64,000 bases of DNA from Branchinecta lynchi (GCA_023053575.1 JAKZAP010000015.1:11522930-11586929); one strand, 5' to 3'; positions 36,201 through 47,268 are shown, counted from the stretch's first letter. Made by a program: numbers and translations. The notes: generated by a model not told the origin, from the letters alone.

Positions 36201-39200
36201 AGGAAAATAATGGGAAATAATCTGGAAGAAGCAAGGAGTCTGCTATTTTTAGTTTATTTTCAGCAATGGTTTCTTTATAGTTGGTAAATCTTTCAAGCAT
36301 AGAGGGACAGCCGCACAGATCTACCACAAATCTGAAAAAATAAGTTTAAATAATCTAATCTGAAAAAATTATCTAAAAAATGATAAATATTAGTTTCCTA
36401 CGTTACTATGAGGGTGTTCCACTCTACTTACCATAGTTACTACGTGAGGTCACGAATTCTGGCTTTTTGCCGTCAAAGGCTGGAACGATTTTTCTATTTT
36501 CCAGCAAAACATCATGTAATGGACGAATCCGACCAATCCCGTTACAGAAATGCGTAGTTACCACGCTTACCGCGCTCCCTATCATGGGAAGCAAATAGTT
36601 ACTATTCCGAGAAAGTTGGAACGGTCAGCGTAGTAACTTTTTACGAGGTTGGAACGAAAATATTAACTAATAGTTACTATTGTTAGAAGGGCGGAACACG
36701 CTCTACAGTAGAGATAAGCTTATGTGAACGTTTGTAGAGACGGGACTTTGCTCTTTTCATGCCCTTGCTGTGTCTAAAGCTAACTACCAGTTAGCCAAAA
36801 TAGGTAATTAAGGGCATCTGAAACCACCTGAATAGATATTTTGGGTCTTCATTCTACCATTTAGCCCAAAATTGCACTGTTCAGGTTAAAGTAACTGTTC
36901 ACATAAACATACTTCTACTGTATGTCGACCAATTTTGGTGCACGATGATTTTTTGTATGTAGCCTATACAAAAAAAAATATATTTCCGGCTATGATATAT
37001 ATAATAATATATATATATACTTTATACAGATACAATAATATTATTTATGCAAATTTTCACTTACCAGCTGAAGTATGGTGAGGTATTTCTTCCACCACAG
37101 ATATTTTTGGATTTTCGGACCGAAGGTGGAGAGGCCGTAATAAGCGTACATGAAGACGTGAATGAAACTGTTGACCATTGCGGCTAAAAATGCTGTAAGA
37201 GAAAATTCACTTGTTATAGTCATGTGCGCCGAAAAAAAAAAAAAAAAGACGGAGAAAGTGTTCAAAGTAAGAGAGAGAATGGTTTTAATGTGCGTACGTC
37301 AATATTTGTATGTTAAATGCTAGTAAGCTTTCTTGGAAATGTCCTGCTGAATTATAGCTGAAACTGGTTCAGCTATCGCCAACCATCGTAGCTGACATAT
37401 CCGTTTTATGCGTTATTTGAATACATCAAACATGGCCCTCAAAGTAAACTACACAGGATATTATTTTCCATCTTCAAAGGACCCGTCATATCTACAATGC
37501 CAATGCAACCTAATTCAATAATCGCTCCATCAATTCTTATACCCGAAGACCCGAATTCCAATCAGACCATTCTTACCCCTCTAACAACAACTGACTGATT
37601 TTCATAGAACAGAACAGAACAGAATATATTTTACACGAAAGCTCGAAGGCCGTGGCAAAAACATAAAACGTTAACATTGGTTATTAAAATAAAAAATCGC
37701 GGTGGCGCAAACCAATCCGGAGGAATTTCTCCAACAATCTCACACCACAAAATTGTTTACTTTTTAATATTTTAGACATCCACTCTTTACCAAACACTCT
37801 TTCACCAAATACCTCGGACCTTAAATCATTTGGCTCTCTACACTCACAAATAAAATGGCTCAAATCAACATCCGCAATCCCACACATTGGGCAGAAGATA
37901 GGAGGACAAGTCTTAACACGACATTTATGCAATTTATCTTCTCACCAAACGGTTAATAATTTCCCCGAAAAATTCCTCCCTTCTTAGCCGCGCTTCAAAA
38001 TAAACCTCCCCCCCCCCCCCCCTCCCCAACTCTATTTGACTTGATTTGCTATTTTCGATGCGTATCATGCTCACGACGAATGTTTACGAGAAGCTCTGCA
38101 GTCAGAAAAACCGGTTATGTAAATTTGTTCCTGTTTTTGCTAGAAGTCAACGGGGCTGGACAAAGGCTTAAAACTGCCAAAGCTATGGGGATTTTGTTAA
38201 AAGCAGAAGCTAGCTTTAAACTATTCAACTATTATAAAATCGTTTACTGGAACGTAAACAGTGCCAGAGGCGCTTTAAACCAAACAATGCTACCAAGTTT
38301 CTTTTTGCTAGCAGTCAACGGGGCTGGACAAATGCTTCAAACTGCCAAAGCTGTGAGGATTTTGTTAAAAGCAGAAGCTAGTTGTAAAGTATTCAAGTAT
38401 TATAAAATAGTTTTACTGAAATGTCAACAGTAAACAGTGCCAGAGGCGCTTTAAACCAAACAATGCTCTCAAAGTTTCTTTTATAATGATTTTTTTTTTT
38501 TCACGGAGGTCAAGTAGCTTTAGTCACACACAGTCATACTTACAAGAGCCACCAGCCACCCATTTGATCCCAATCCACCACAACACAAACATGGTGGAGT
38601 GATGATAGATGTGAAGAAATGTTAACTGGTTTGTTTTCTTTCTTAGGACAAAAATAAGCGAATCGGACATCTCCACCAGACGTGAGAAGTAGTACCACCA
38701 TAAGGCTTTGGCGATCTGAAAAACAATAATGAAAACTAGAATTAAAACTTTAGAAAACTCGGAGACGAAGGCTACGTTCACCGAGATTTACCCGCACTAT
38801 CAATTACATGCAATCTTGCCTAATCCAGCCAAGAAAAATTGGGCGTGTTCCACCCTACTTACCGTAGTTACTACGCATGACGTCACGAATTCTAGGCTTC
38901 TTGGCGTCAGGCTGGAACAAATTTTTCTATTTCAGCAAGATATCGCGCAGCGGGCTAATCCGGCCAATCACGTCACAGATATTCGTAGTTACCACGCTTA
39001 CTACGCTCCCGAGTGTGGTAATCAAATAGTTATTATAAGTTACTACTTGGAGAAGGTTGGAAACGTCAGCGTAGTAACATTTCACGACGCTGAAACTAAT
39101 AGTTAGCCAACTCATTGTCTCTGGGTCAGGCTTCTACAGACCTAGAGCGTGTTCCACCCTACTTACCGTAGTTACTACGCATGACGTCACGAATTCTGCC

Positions 39201-42200
39201 TTTTTGCCGTCAAGGCTGGAACGATTTTTCTATTTTCCAGCAGGATCTCACGCCAGGGGTGAATCCGACCAATCACGTTACAGAGATGCGTAGTTACTAC
39301 GCTTACTACGCTCCCGAGCATGGTAAGCAAATAGTAACTATTAGTTACTATTCCGACAAGGTTGGAACGGTCAGCGTAGTAACTTTTCGTGAGGATGGAA
39401 CGGAAATAGTAACTAATAGTAACTATTGTTAGAAGGGTGTAACACGCTCCTAGCGCCATCCAAAGTCCTTCCCGACTTTGTCACGCATGAAGAATGACTT
39501 TACCGCCTCAAATGAAACGCAGCCTTATCATATGGAACGCACAACTCTAAGCAGTTAAAAGTCATAAGTATTAAACCAAAGTAAATTTTTTGAAATTTTC
39601 TTTTCGTTATATTATTTCCATTTCGAGATTTGGGGGATTACAACCTACATACTTTAAGAGGTAAAAAGCCCCCAAAAGATCTGTCGAGTCTCAATCCTTC
39701 TAATCCAACATGTAAATATCATACCTATAGAAACATGGAATAATAGAAAACACAAAACAAACTTACCCTGACTTCATACTCATTATTGCTATAGTCGACT
39801 GGTTGGCAAAGGTAATTGTATCCTCTGGCAGTGGAAGAAATCACTAACTAGAATTAAAAATGAGATTATATCAATCAATCAATTTTATTCCAACCCTAAT
39901 AGCACTAGGGTCAAACAGGCATTTTTCTTCGGACTCGAAAACGGACATTCTAAGGATTTAATAGATAGGTAGATAGATAGAAAGATTATTGTAAAAATCG
40001 ACCTTAGTGTTAATAAACCAAATTTGCGATTATTGTCAAAAAACAGAAGAAATTGCAATATATACGTGTCATATGTCAGTAGCCTACACTTAAAAATCTG
40101 TCACGCTTCATTAAAAACTTCACGAACTCTGGAATAAAACTGTTTGCGTATCTAGCGTGTTTTGTAAGTACAGGACAGAGCTTGGCTACCCTAGACCTTA
40201 CCACTCTTTCTGATCGATTTCTAACATTTTGGTAGGGGGAGGGAGGATTTGGGAGTGGAGAGGATCAGATACCATGGCTGAAGCGAAGTCAGTGCTTAGC
40301 TCTTGTCTGCGCTCCTGCAGTGTTTTGAGGTTAAAGTGTTTTAAAAGGTTAGAGTATGGAAGCTTTCGTCCACTATGCGGTTCGGCTGGGTCGTCGAAAA
40401 GGTAGAGACAGCCTTGCAAGTGCCATATGAGCTTATGGATCTTGTTTTGTTTTCCAGTCGTTTCTCTATTCGCCCCACAAACTGATCTGGCTGCACACCA
40501 TCTTATGGTTGGAAAAAGCCTTGTCGGCTAATCGGGATTCTTATTTCGATTAGTGGTAACTTTTCGATGTGGTAGGTAAACGGGAAATAGTCCACTTTCC
40601 TCGGTGACTTATGACGTTTAAAGTCCCATCAGCGGTAGCCTACTCCTCCCTCACCCGTATCAACTCTGCTGACAGAGGTTGGATCCGGTAGGGGATCGTC
40701 CAAGCGCTATTCCAATCGTTCAACCCGTTTGGTACCTAAAACTTTCAGAAAATTTATACGACCCCCCCCCCCACCACCCCCAGCCCCCTATCATGGCTAG
40801 AAGAGGTTAGGACATATAAGTGGCATATCGGCCATCTACTGCTACAACCCCCACCCCACTGACGTCGGATCCAGTTTGGGTCTCAAAAGACCTAGGGCCT
40901 AAGAACTTAGTACCTTTCCAGTTTCATCCGATTCATTTAATTACGAGGCGTGTCACAAAATTTCCAGGACCACCTTGCAGTTCTCCCACCATTGTCGGAT
41001 GGGGATAGGTGGCACATCTCGGGCAAGTTTCAGACCTTCAAGGACCCATGAACTTCGTATGTTCCGAGATTCAAATCAATCCCTCTATCCGTTTGGTATG
41101 TGAGGCTTGTCACAAAAGTCCAATGACTCCGCCTCCCCCCCCCCCCATTCAAACTCTCCTGGCCGTTGTCCGATGTAGTTCGGAAACATAACACCACATT
41201 TGGGGAATCTGCTACTACCACCGATCAACGTCCTATCAAATCGGATTGCCCGTTGACAGCCAAGATCCCCCCCCCCTCTCCCCCTCACACACACGCACAC
41301 GAAGAGAAAGGGAAGTATTTTATAATATTAGGTAGGGTTATTTATAGCAAATCTGTGGGTTTAACTCCTGAACATTCCGAGTCCAGTCCTTTAGATACAC
41401 GGCAGTTATACGGCTTAAGGGCGTCCTAATTACCGGCAATCACTACACGACCCAGTTGACAAGGCGTAAAATCGAATATATATTTATTATTTTTTAATAT
41501 TTTGTTTATGTTTGCGTTCACATGTTGTTAACCAATTAACTAATTTGTTCTTATCCTTGTATGATTTCAATTCAAACACCGGCCATCACTATATGACCCA
41601 GTTGAAAAAGCGCAAAAATGGAATATTTATTTATTCTTTATGCTTTTTTACATACTTTTTTAATATTCTGTTTATTGTTTGTGTTCACGTATTGTTAACC
41701 AATAAACTATTTCGGTCTTAACCTTAAAAGATTTAAATATATGAATGCAAGAGGTCCCGGGACGATGCCCCTTAGGTTTTCGCGAAATGACGATTCTGCT
41801 AGACAAAGCTGGGCGGACCAACATGGAGCGCCATCAATATCATCAGTAATGCAGTGGTTCTAGCTCAGTGTCTATGGGAATTTTTCTGGTTTTCTAGGAC
41901 TATTGACTGAATGGTGTGTTCTCGGTCCCCCACAGTGTTACCAATCATCCAGAGAGTTAACAAAAGTTCAGAAATTATCACGAAGATTAAAAATTTAAGT
42001 GTCTTTTTCTGTGTTTGTATGTGTTTTGTTTACTTTCTTCTTTTACTCCGCCTTTCCGAAATGGCGGGTCATAAATAAATTACTTACTTACTTACTATAA
42101 GCAACCATCCGAAGTGACCCGTTACAATTTATTATTACAACGGTTTACTGATGCGTTCGCGCGAAATGTGCGCGGTTGCCTTGACGCGGCAAACGGCACA

Positions 42201-45200
42201 CTTCGTCGGGAAATTGGCAAGTCTTGTCGTTAAAATCTGGGCTTCTCTCCCCCCCCCCCCCTCCCCCACAAAAATGGGTTAGTTTTGCCGCTGATTGCAT
42301 CCAATTGCAATGTAAAGAAAGAATCAAAATTTCCACTAGCCTATTGAAACAAACAAAAATTAAATGATGGTGGAAGTGATATCCCCAATTCGGGCTAGAA
42401 ATGCTTGCAGTGTGTATGCAATTCAAAAATTAGACTTCACTATTTTTTTCTTCAAGCACAACTCTTACTAGAAATGATCTTATCACAATGAAACGGATGA
42501 AACATTTTTCGAAAATACCATTACTTTCCACCTGAATTTAGCGATTTTCTTGTTAGCCCTTTTCGACCCTTTCCAGCCTTCCTGCTGTCCGACGCGGCGG
42601 CTGGGCGCAAAACATTTGAAGACTGAAAGCGCCGTGGTTAAAAAGTGGGAAAACTAAGCAAATAAAAGAAGTAAAAAACAGAGAATTATCATATCCTTAT
42701 GTGTGCAAGAAGTGTCGGCGGACGTTGAAGATTCCAGTAAACTTTGTCTGAAAAAATTCCTTAAGGGGTCTAGATATATTATAAATGGCATAGTAGGCAA
42801 GAGGGGTCCTTTAATGATGATGATGTTTTATTGATCCACCAAAATTGATGATAATAAGATAAATGCTTATATAAATACGCAAAAACAAACAAACACTAAA
42901 GCGAACTCTAATCCATCGGAACCACTCAAATAAACAACAACACATGAACATGGTGAAGGCAGATTAAACACCGCAAACAATGACAAAAACTCTAACAACA
43001 CTTTAAAAACATTAAAATAAAAATAAAAAAATTTAATACAAAAAAACAATAAAAATAATTTACCACTCATGGAGGAAAGACGACAAATTATGCTTGAGCC
43101 CTTGCAACTTACGTCTAAACTTTTCATGCTTTTTCATCATAATTTCAAGAGGGTTTTTTATACCATATGTAAGTCTCCAAGGATAGGTGACTCATAAAAA
43201 ACTGAAGTAAGCTACTACCGCACAAATAAGTATACAATGTAGCTTGACCTTCAGACAGTTTATCTGCGTTGGCCCATATCAGAAGCAAAAAAAGCAAAAA
43301 TATAATGAAAACAAAAGTTTACTCAAACAAAGAAGAACACATATGAGGAAGAAAAGCATAGCACTTTCTACAGATCAAAACACAAGGAAAGATGTGAAAT
43401 CAGAAAAAATAGTGTATCATCTCAAAGGCCTCAATACCAGCATTATGAAGAGAAAAGTAGGCTACTACCGAGAAATAATGTACGGATATCATTATCTAAG
43501 GGACCTGGGATACTTAGGGTACACTCCTCAAATTACTTTCAAGATAATATTGATAATGCCTACTATATGTATGAGACTTATATGTACCATTAGCAAATTG
43601 TTGTGGTTCTTCATTATTACTTCTTGTGGTTTACTCATAAACTTCTTGAGAGAGAAATGAAGACGTAACAGCAATTCTTTGTTTTGCTGGTGAATAAACC
43701 CACCTCGTGCCCCTTTTTCACTCTTCAAACACGGTATAGCCTACTTGCATGGAATATAACTGCCAGGTGGAATAACCATGGTAACAACAATAAAGAGACT
43801 TGGTTTTCTTCCTCTTTTCTTTACATTTGAGAAATAAAGTTACTATTTACATTCTAACAAGAGAAAGAAGATACAACAGTTATTTGTTCGGAATGGACAT
43901 TCTCTTCTATTATTCGGCCAATACAGGTTATACAGAACAACGCTATTAGATTGCTCGCGGGACTCAAACCCCGTGAATCAGCACGTGATGTTTACGAGCG
44001 GTTAAAAATATTACCAGCTTCTGGATTAAGAGAACTGTATACAGTTCTATTCATTTTTAAGTTAAAAAGTAGACAACATCTTTCATGCTTTGAAGTTTTA
44101 GTTGTTTTAAGGTCATCGACCATGACCACGATACCCGAAATTCTGAACAGATAACTATTCCCTTGGCTGTTACAACACGGTCTACATTTTCTCTGCTTCA
44201 TAGGGGTTTTAGAAGTTGGAACCAATTAGCTCAAGATTTAAAAAACATTCCTGATATTACTTCGTTTAAGCGTCAAATTAAACAAAACCTGTTTAGTAAG
44301 TACGAATTTTGAGAAATCGTATTAATTCTCATTATGTCGAGGTTGTTATTTATTGTTTGTTGTGGGTGTTCTGAGGATGATCATTATCTCTATCCGTTAC
44401 ATATTTTTTGTGATTTGGTTTGTGGTCTCGATCAAGACAATTGAAGTTGACTCTTTGTTCAGTAGTTGTTCTGCATTAATGCAGTTTATATTTTTTGCCA
44501 CCCCCTATGACAAGGTTACTTCTTGGGGTGGTTGTTAAATGGAAGTGCTTTATTTATTTCTTCAATAAATTTCTCTCTCCTCTCAATGGAATCTCAAGGC
44601 ATCTTATATAGGTACTACAGAAATGCTAATTTTTTGACATATATTGATAGAAACAAAAAAAAAATAAAGGAATGAACTATTTTCTCTGAATACCGTACTG
44701 AAAAACAACGAACTGAGACAAACTTGCTCAACAGCAACTGCAGAACTCATTGCAAGAAGCATGCTTAGAAAGAGCAAATGGCTTCTTATACGGTACCTCG
44801 TAACCTATATAGAGGTTCAGTATAGTCATGGCAAAGTTATAAGTGACCATCACCCACTTCAGTGAAAATGGTTTACGATTTGACATATACCTTGGTCCAT
44901 ATGTCACCATGAGAAGATAACAGAAGGTAAGAATTAGGGTGGGCCATGGACTGGACATGAGTAGCCATGATTCAACTCGTGGGTCTGAAAAGAAAAAATC
45001 GTAAAATGGAAGCAATGAAAAAGTTAATAATGTTACAGACCTTGTAACATGCTACAGCCTCTGAAGTGCTGAAGCCCTAACGACTAACATTTAGCCTGCA
45101 ACTTTTCACTAATGAGCATACATCAAAACTCTAACATCATTTTAAATAGGGACCAACTGTTAGTCAGGCCATGCTACTGGACACTCTCTGGACGAAGGTA

Positions 45201-45476
45201 ATGTTTAGGCACTTTCAGTGTCTGTTCTATGTTTTGACAGTTTTTTTCCAATATGTTTTTCATTTTTGCTTTGTTTCCGCTCTTTTTCTTCTCTTTGCTA
45301 GGTTAACATAAGACCAAAGGTTTCTGATGGGGTCCCAAAAGTTCAATATTTGACCCAGAAAATTGGATTTTGTTTTGTTCTACATTTTTTAATGACTTAT
45401 TCCCCTTACCAGCAATTGTGAGACTCCATGAATAGTATTCCTTCAGCCTGGTAAGTTGGGGCTGCAATGTCTCCAT
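30226..45476 (-). CDS. ELOVL4: ELOVL4-like very-long-chain fatty acid elongase, complete, seven exons
   Basis: Exons in transcript order are 45476-45410, 44984-44797, 39847-39767, 38715-38544, 37192-37065, 33503-33357 and 30426-30226. All have GT-AG borders, phases agree throughout, and the product is about 327 residues. ELO enzymes sit in the ER membrane and condense malonyl-CoA with a fatty acyl-CoA, the first step of chain elongation. Visible marks are [18 protein letters not shown] near the N-terminus, [19 protein letters not shown], the histidine box FLHIYHH, then [16 protein letters not shown] and [20 protein letters not shown]. These follow ELOVL4 more closely than ELOVL1/7. The last exon gives a hydrophilic Lys-rich tail ending KSKNNKKK, like the basic ER-retention tails of the family, though it is not a strict KKXX. 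Start: ATG at 45474-45476. Introns contain MITEs and LINE fragments. The gene is divergent from the gene at 45868. Confidence 0.94.
31395..31866 (+). mobile_element. LINE 3' fragment ending in (TATC)n
   Basis: An open frame (31424-31738) gives the C-terminal end of a non-LTR polyprotein with a CX2CX8HX4C finger ([18 protein letters not shown]). A short 3' UTR and a TATC microsatellite follow. It lies on the strand opposite the elongase, within its last intron. The 5' end is truncated, so it is dead. Confidence 0.75.
32061..32410. repeat. Broken copy of the GGATACGTCAGCTA palindrome
   Basis: The left arm repeats CAATGTTTACAACGGATACG through GATATTTCGGCCCTTCTTGG. The right arm returns CAGCCTGACGAG, GAATCATAGCTGACGTATCC and AAGTCAGCTTGGGCTCAAAG. 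The middle contains repeated GGAAGGAATGATTA and CTTCCCCGAAGT units. It is longer and more rearranged than 28896-29131. Confidence 0.7.
32872..33067. mobile_element. hAT-like MITE with G/C tracts, copy 1
   Basis: The ends CAAGGCCGTGTCC and GGATACGGGCCTG are inverted. The flanks GTACTATG and GTAGTATG are an 8-bp near-duplication. The interior has G-rich and C12 runs around TTTTTTAGGCTTTTCCCTCT. It matches 34220-34387. Confidence 0.7.
33552..33828 (+). repeat. LINE/SINE-type repeat, truncated copy
   Basis: It resembles 2193-2495 (ATTATGACGTAACCATATACTG and CTTACTCCGCTTTT) but lacks the TTAC tail. It lies immediately upstream (plus sense) of a family B MITE. Confidence 0.55.
33844..34130 (+). 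mobile_element. MITE family B, copy 4
   Basis: Full-length copy with ends GAGCGTGTTCCACCCTACTT and AGGATGGAACACGCTC. Interior landmarks are TCACGAATTCTGGCTTTTTG, TCCCGAGCATGGTAAGC and GTAGTAACTTTTCGTGAGG. Confidence 0.85.
34220..34387. mobile_element. hAT-like MITE with C tract, copy 2
   Basis: The ends AAGGCCGTATCCAGG and CCTGGATACGGGCCTG are inverted. The flanking CTCAACCG occurs at 34212-34219 and again at 34389-34396, an 8-bp target duplication typical of hAT elements. A C11 run lies near the left end. Confidence 0.82.
35128..36090 (-). mobile_element. LINE remnants (minus strand)
   Basis: At 35830-36015 the minus strand reads like the RT thumb region of a non-LTR element ([20 protein letters not shown]). 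At 35128-35410 there is a diverged copy of the TTAC-tailed 3' repeat with an ACCCGCC block. Whether these two parts belong to one insertion is not clear. Both are truncated and broken. Confidence 0.55.
36410..36703 (+). mobile_element. MITE family B, copy 5
   Basis: Ends GAGGGTGTTCCACTCTACTT and GGGCGGAACACGCTC. Another MITE starts two bases after its right end (36706). Confidence 0.82.
36706..36920. mobile_element. TA-flanked MITE, 215 bp
   Basis: The ends CAGTAGAGATAAGCTTATGTG and CACATAAACATACTTCTACTG are inverted, with TA at 36704-36705 and 36921-36922. Same family as 8033-8501. It abuts the family B element on its left. Confidence 0.78.
37605..37940 (-). mobile_element. LINE 3' fragment with (TTCTG)n tail
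   Basis: The minus-strand frame 37684-37932 holds a CX2CX8HX4C finger ([18 protein letters not shown]), the same spacing as the LINE at 31395. A TTCTG microsatellite at about 37605-37625 marks the 3' end. 5'-truncated. Confidence 0.75.
38129..38490 (+). repeat. Tandem duplication, two units of about 170 bp
   Basis: Both units share AGTCAACGGGGCTGGACAAA, ACTGCCAAAGCT and GCCAGAGGCGCTTTAAACC. A 130-residue open frame spans them but simply translates the repeat twice. The unit is related to the GGCTGTTTTAAGCC repeat seen at 10200 and 17540. Confidence 0.75.
38841..39107 (+). mobile_element. MITE family B, copy 6 (right end lost)
   Basis: It starts GGGCGTGTTCCACCCTACTT and keeps the interior blocks but stops at AACTAATAGTTAG without the terminal GAACACGCTC. 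The next copy begins 38 bp later. Confidence 0.8.
39145..39449 (+). mobile_element. MITE family B, copy 7 (intact)
   Basis: Full-length, 305 bp, with ends GAGCGTGTTCCACCCTACTT and AAGGGTGTAACACGCTC, flanked by CTA on both sides. Best reference copy of the family in this window. Confidence 0.85.
39955..40425 (-). mobile_element. LINE 3' fragment with (TATC)n tail
   Basis: The minus strand encodes [20 protein letters not shown], a motif typical of the end of RT polyproteins of non-LTR elements. The AGATAGATAGATAG run near 39965 is the 3' tail on that strand. Truncated and dead. Confidence 0.7.
40430..42454. other. Elongase intron stretch with C-tract repeats
   Basis: Between 40680 and 41290 there are related blocks around C11-C12 runs (40762-40772, 41135-41146), each with a CCGTTTGGTA-type start. 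From 41440 to 41730 two similar units share CACTA-CGACCCAGTTGA-type sequence. Another TTAC-tailed repeat lies at 41995-42096 and a C13 run at 42249-42261. No gene is seen. Confidence 0.45.
42455..42815 (+). repeat. Dispersed repeat, copy 3 of 3
   Basis: It matches 22395-22860 along its length (CTCTTACTAGAAATGATCTT to AGGGGTCCTTTAA) with many small changes. Non-coding. Confidence 0.65.
43880..44580 (+). mobile_element. LINE 3' fragment with a frameshift
   Basis: The frame at 43925-44153 reads [20 protein letters not shown] and [12 protein letters not shown], the C-terminal region of a CR1/L2-like RT. A shift near 44130 moves to another frame that continues with [17 protein letters not shown] and stops near 44310. 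A T-rich 3' UTR follows. Located in the elongase intron on the opposite strand. Confidence 0.75.
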
Positions 45477-45867
45477 TCTCCTCGCCTATATTTCTTTAAT
45501 TCTATAAACAAAATTCACAAATAAACAAACGAAAAATTCCAATTATTTTATTCCCCTTCTTCAGTACTCCAGACGACTGCAGTCATTGGCAGTAAAGAAG
45601 TTCCTTCTACAGTCCCCTGACATTTGCGTCGTTAAGAACGAAACCATGGTAACTGTCTGTTTTGAAATAAAGCACAGTTTGTTTGGTGGCTAGAGACAGT
45701 TTCTAAGCATTTGGTTTTTAGTCGCAAATACTTAGTCTGTACTTTAGTATCTCTGGTTGAATCAAACTATAACATTGTGTTAAATTGAAATTTAGGTCGT
45801 GGAAATTCGAATTTAACATTGCAGTGGCCTAATTTTGTGTAGCTTTCAACTCTTTGTACTAGCGATA
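45477..45867. promoter_or_regulatory. Divergent promoter region between two genes
   Basis: The elongase starts leftward at 45476 and the gene at 45868 starts rightward, leaving 391 bp that must hold both promoters and 5' UTRs (unless there are upstream non-coding exons). A GAAACCATGGTAAC motif at 45640-45653 is the only element I can name. Confidence 0.5.
45640..45653 (+). promoter_or_regulatory. RFX X-box-like site
   Basis: GAAACCATGGTAAC fits the X-box layout GTNRCC-spacer-RGYAAC, with the right half perfect and one mismatch in the left half. It lies 215 bp before the ATG at 45868. RFX factors bind such sites upstream of ciliary genes, which would suit a TMEM237-type gene. A 14-bp match can arise by chance. 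Confidence 0.35.
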
Positions 45868-46476
45868 ATGCCGTATGAAGACGAAGATTCGAACAAAGTT
45901 AGCTCCAGAGACCGAAGAAGACAGAAGAAAGAAAAATTTGTTAGTGAAGAAGAACTGAGTGAAGTCGATAGTGAAAAGGACCAGCGAAAAAGACGAAGAA
46001 GTCGGAGGAGAATTGAAGATGACGACCGTTCCCTCTCGCCAGAGCCCCCAAAAGATGACGAAAAAAACAATAGAAAAGAAAAAAAAAAGCGGAGGGAGAG
46101 ACATGAAAGTGAAAAGAACTATGAGGAGCGAAAAAAAAAGTCATACGACAATGAAGGCTACGAGAACGAAGCAAAGGAGAAAACCAGAAGAAAACGGAGA
46201 AAAAGAAGAGACGAAGAAAAAGTGTCGACCATTGAGCTAAAACATTTCTCCGATCCACAAATCAGATTCGACGCTGCAAAGCAGGAGCTTAATGGAGATT
46301 TGAGTGGATATCTCAGATCTTTTTTTGAGCCTGAGTACGGCGAAGATGTGGCAAATCGGATCAGTTACATAAGAAGAAGAGTATCAACCTCGCATCAATT
46401 CTACAAGTTCTTCTTGAAGTTCTGCAGAATCATTCAGGGATTGCTAGGTGGCATCTGTCTCTGGCAAATTGTCATC
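45868..46476 (+). CDS. First coding exon of a charged, membrane-anchored protein, possibly TMEM237-like (3' exons not found)
   Basis: ATG at 45868 opens 203 codons up to a GT donor (ATC/GTAAGA at 46476/46477), phase 0. About residues 1-125 are extremely rich in Lys, Arg, Glu and Asp and probably disordered, with basic clusters such as KRRRSRRR and RRKRRKRRDEEK. A folded part follows (LKHFSDPQIRFDAAKQEL), then a hydrophobic stretch starting FLKFCRIIQGLLGGICLWQI, likely a membrane helix cut by the intron. A charged N-terminus before a multi-pass membrane half resembles TMEM237, a transition-zone protein of cilia, but this rests on layout and one short stretch. A start 11 codons further up (45835) is possible but reads through less typical sequence. 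The Polinton lies in the following intron. No later exon was recognised before 64000. Confidence 0.6.
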
Positions 46477-46566
46477 GTAAGAACTAATTTTATTTCAACA
46501 CTTCATTCTCGTTTAAGTTTTTCTTTTAATTTCTTGGTTGCATCGCTTGTTTCTGGGGGGCATGAT

Positions 46567-46623
46567 TAAGTAAGTAAGTAAGTAATTTATTTATAACCCG
46601 CCATTTTGCAAAAGTGGAGTATT
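46567..46623 (-). repeat. Short (GTAA)n-headed repeat
   Basis: AAGTAAGTAAGTAATTTATT followed by ACCCGCCATTTTGC, the end of the family seen at 16234. It lies between the donor of the preceding exon and the Polinton. Confidence 0.55.
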
Positions 46624-46678
46624 ACTGAAATACTCAAGACAGTTTTACCAGTAACTGTGTCTAGTCATTATTGTCTTC

Positions 46679-46684
46679 ACTCCC
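46679..46684. repeat. Polinton target-site duplication, left copy
   Basis: ACTCCC directly precedes the element. The identical hexamer follows its other end at 57477-57482. Six base pairs is the duplication length known for Polinton integration. Confidence 0.85.
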
Positions 46685-46940
46685 AGTAGGCAGGGCATTG
46701 AAGACACGGGGCGATTTCCTATCTAAATCGCCCCGTTTTTATTTAACATGGGATTCCCTATCCAAATGGCTCCGTTTTTGATTGGTTGGTTTTGAGGCGT
46801 GGACCGCCCCCTCTTTTGTTGTAGCATTGTGTTCCATCTGGGTGTCCCCGGCGTTGGCTCTTTAAACAAGAGAGGGGGGCATTTGAATTAGTATTGATTT
46901 GTTGAGTTCCAGGTGTCAGGCACTGATCGTTTGTTAATGT

Positions 46941-47170
46941 AGCTGAGGCGCTGGTAGTCGCAAGGTTGAATATTTTTGAACGATGAGCGGTAAAAAGCCG
47001 CTCATAGTTTTCCCCAATGCAGGTGAGGCGCTGGGAGTCGCAAGGTTTTATATTTGTGAACGATGAGCGGAAAAAAGGCCGCTCATAGTTTTCCCCAATG
47101 CAGGTGAGGCGCTAGGGGTCGCAAGGTTGAATATTTGTGAACGATGAGCGGAAAAAGGCCGCTCATAGTC
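46941..47170. repeat. Three 80-bp tandem units, each with a hairpin (left arm)
   Basis: Units begin at 46941, 47021 and 47102 with AGSTGAGGCGCT-like sequence and each contains the stem ATGAGCGG...CCGCTCAT followed by AGTTTTCCCCAATGC. Mirror copy at about 56990-57219. Could be protein-binding, packaging or 3'-end signals. No function is shown by the sequence. Confidence 0.85.
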
Positions 47171-47268
47171 TTTTCTCACAGGGACACTACTGTTGTTCTA
47201 AGGCTCTGATTGGTCTGATAATTCACTCATTCCGCTCACGCGCTTGTTTTTAAAGGATAGCATAACAA

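Noticed and set aside
38041..38433. 130-codon open frame
   Set aside because: It is the translation of a tandem DNA duplication related to a dispersed non-coding repeat.
33886..39459. Similar open frames (about 62-90 codons) at 33886, 38927 and 39187
   Set aside because: They all fall in family B MITEs, so their likeness reflects the transposon copies, not a protein family.
43244..43660. 138-codon open frame in an elongase intron
   Set aside because: AT-driven composition rich in Lys, Ile and Asn, no motif, no splice context.
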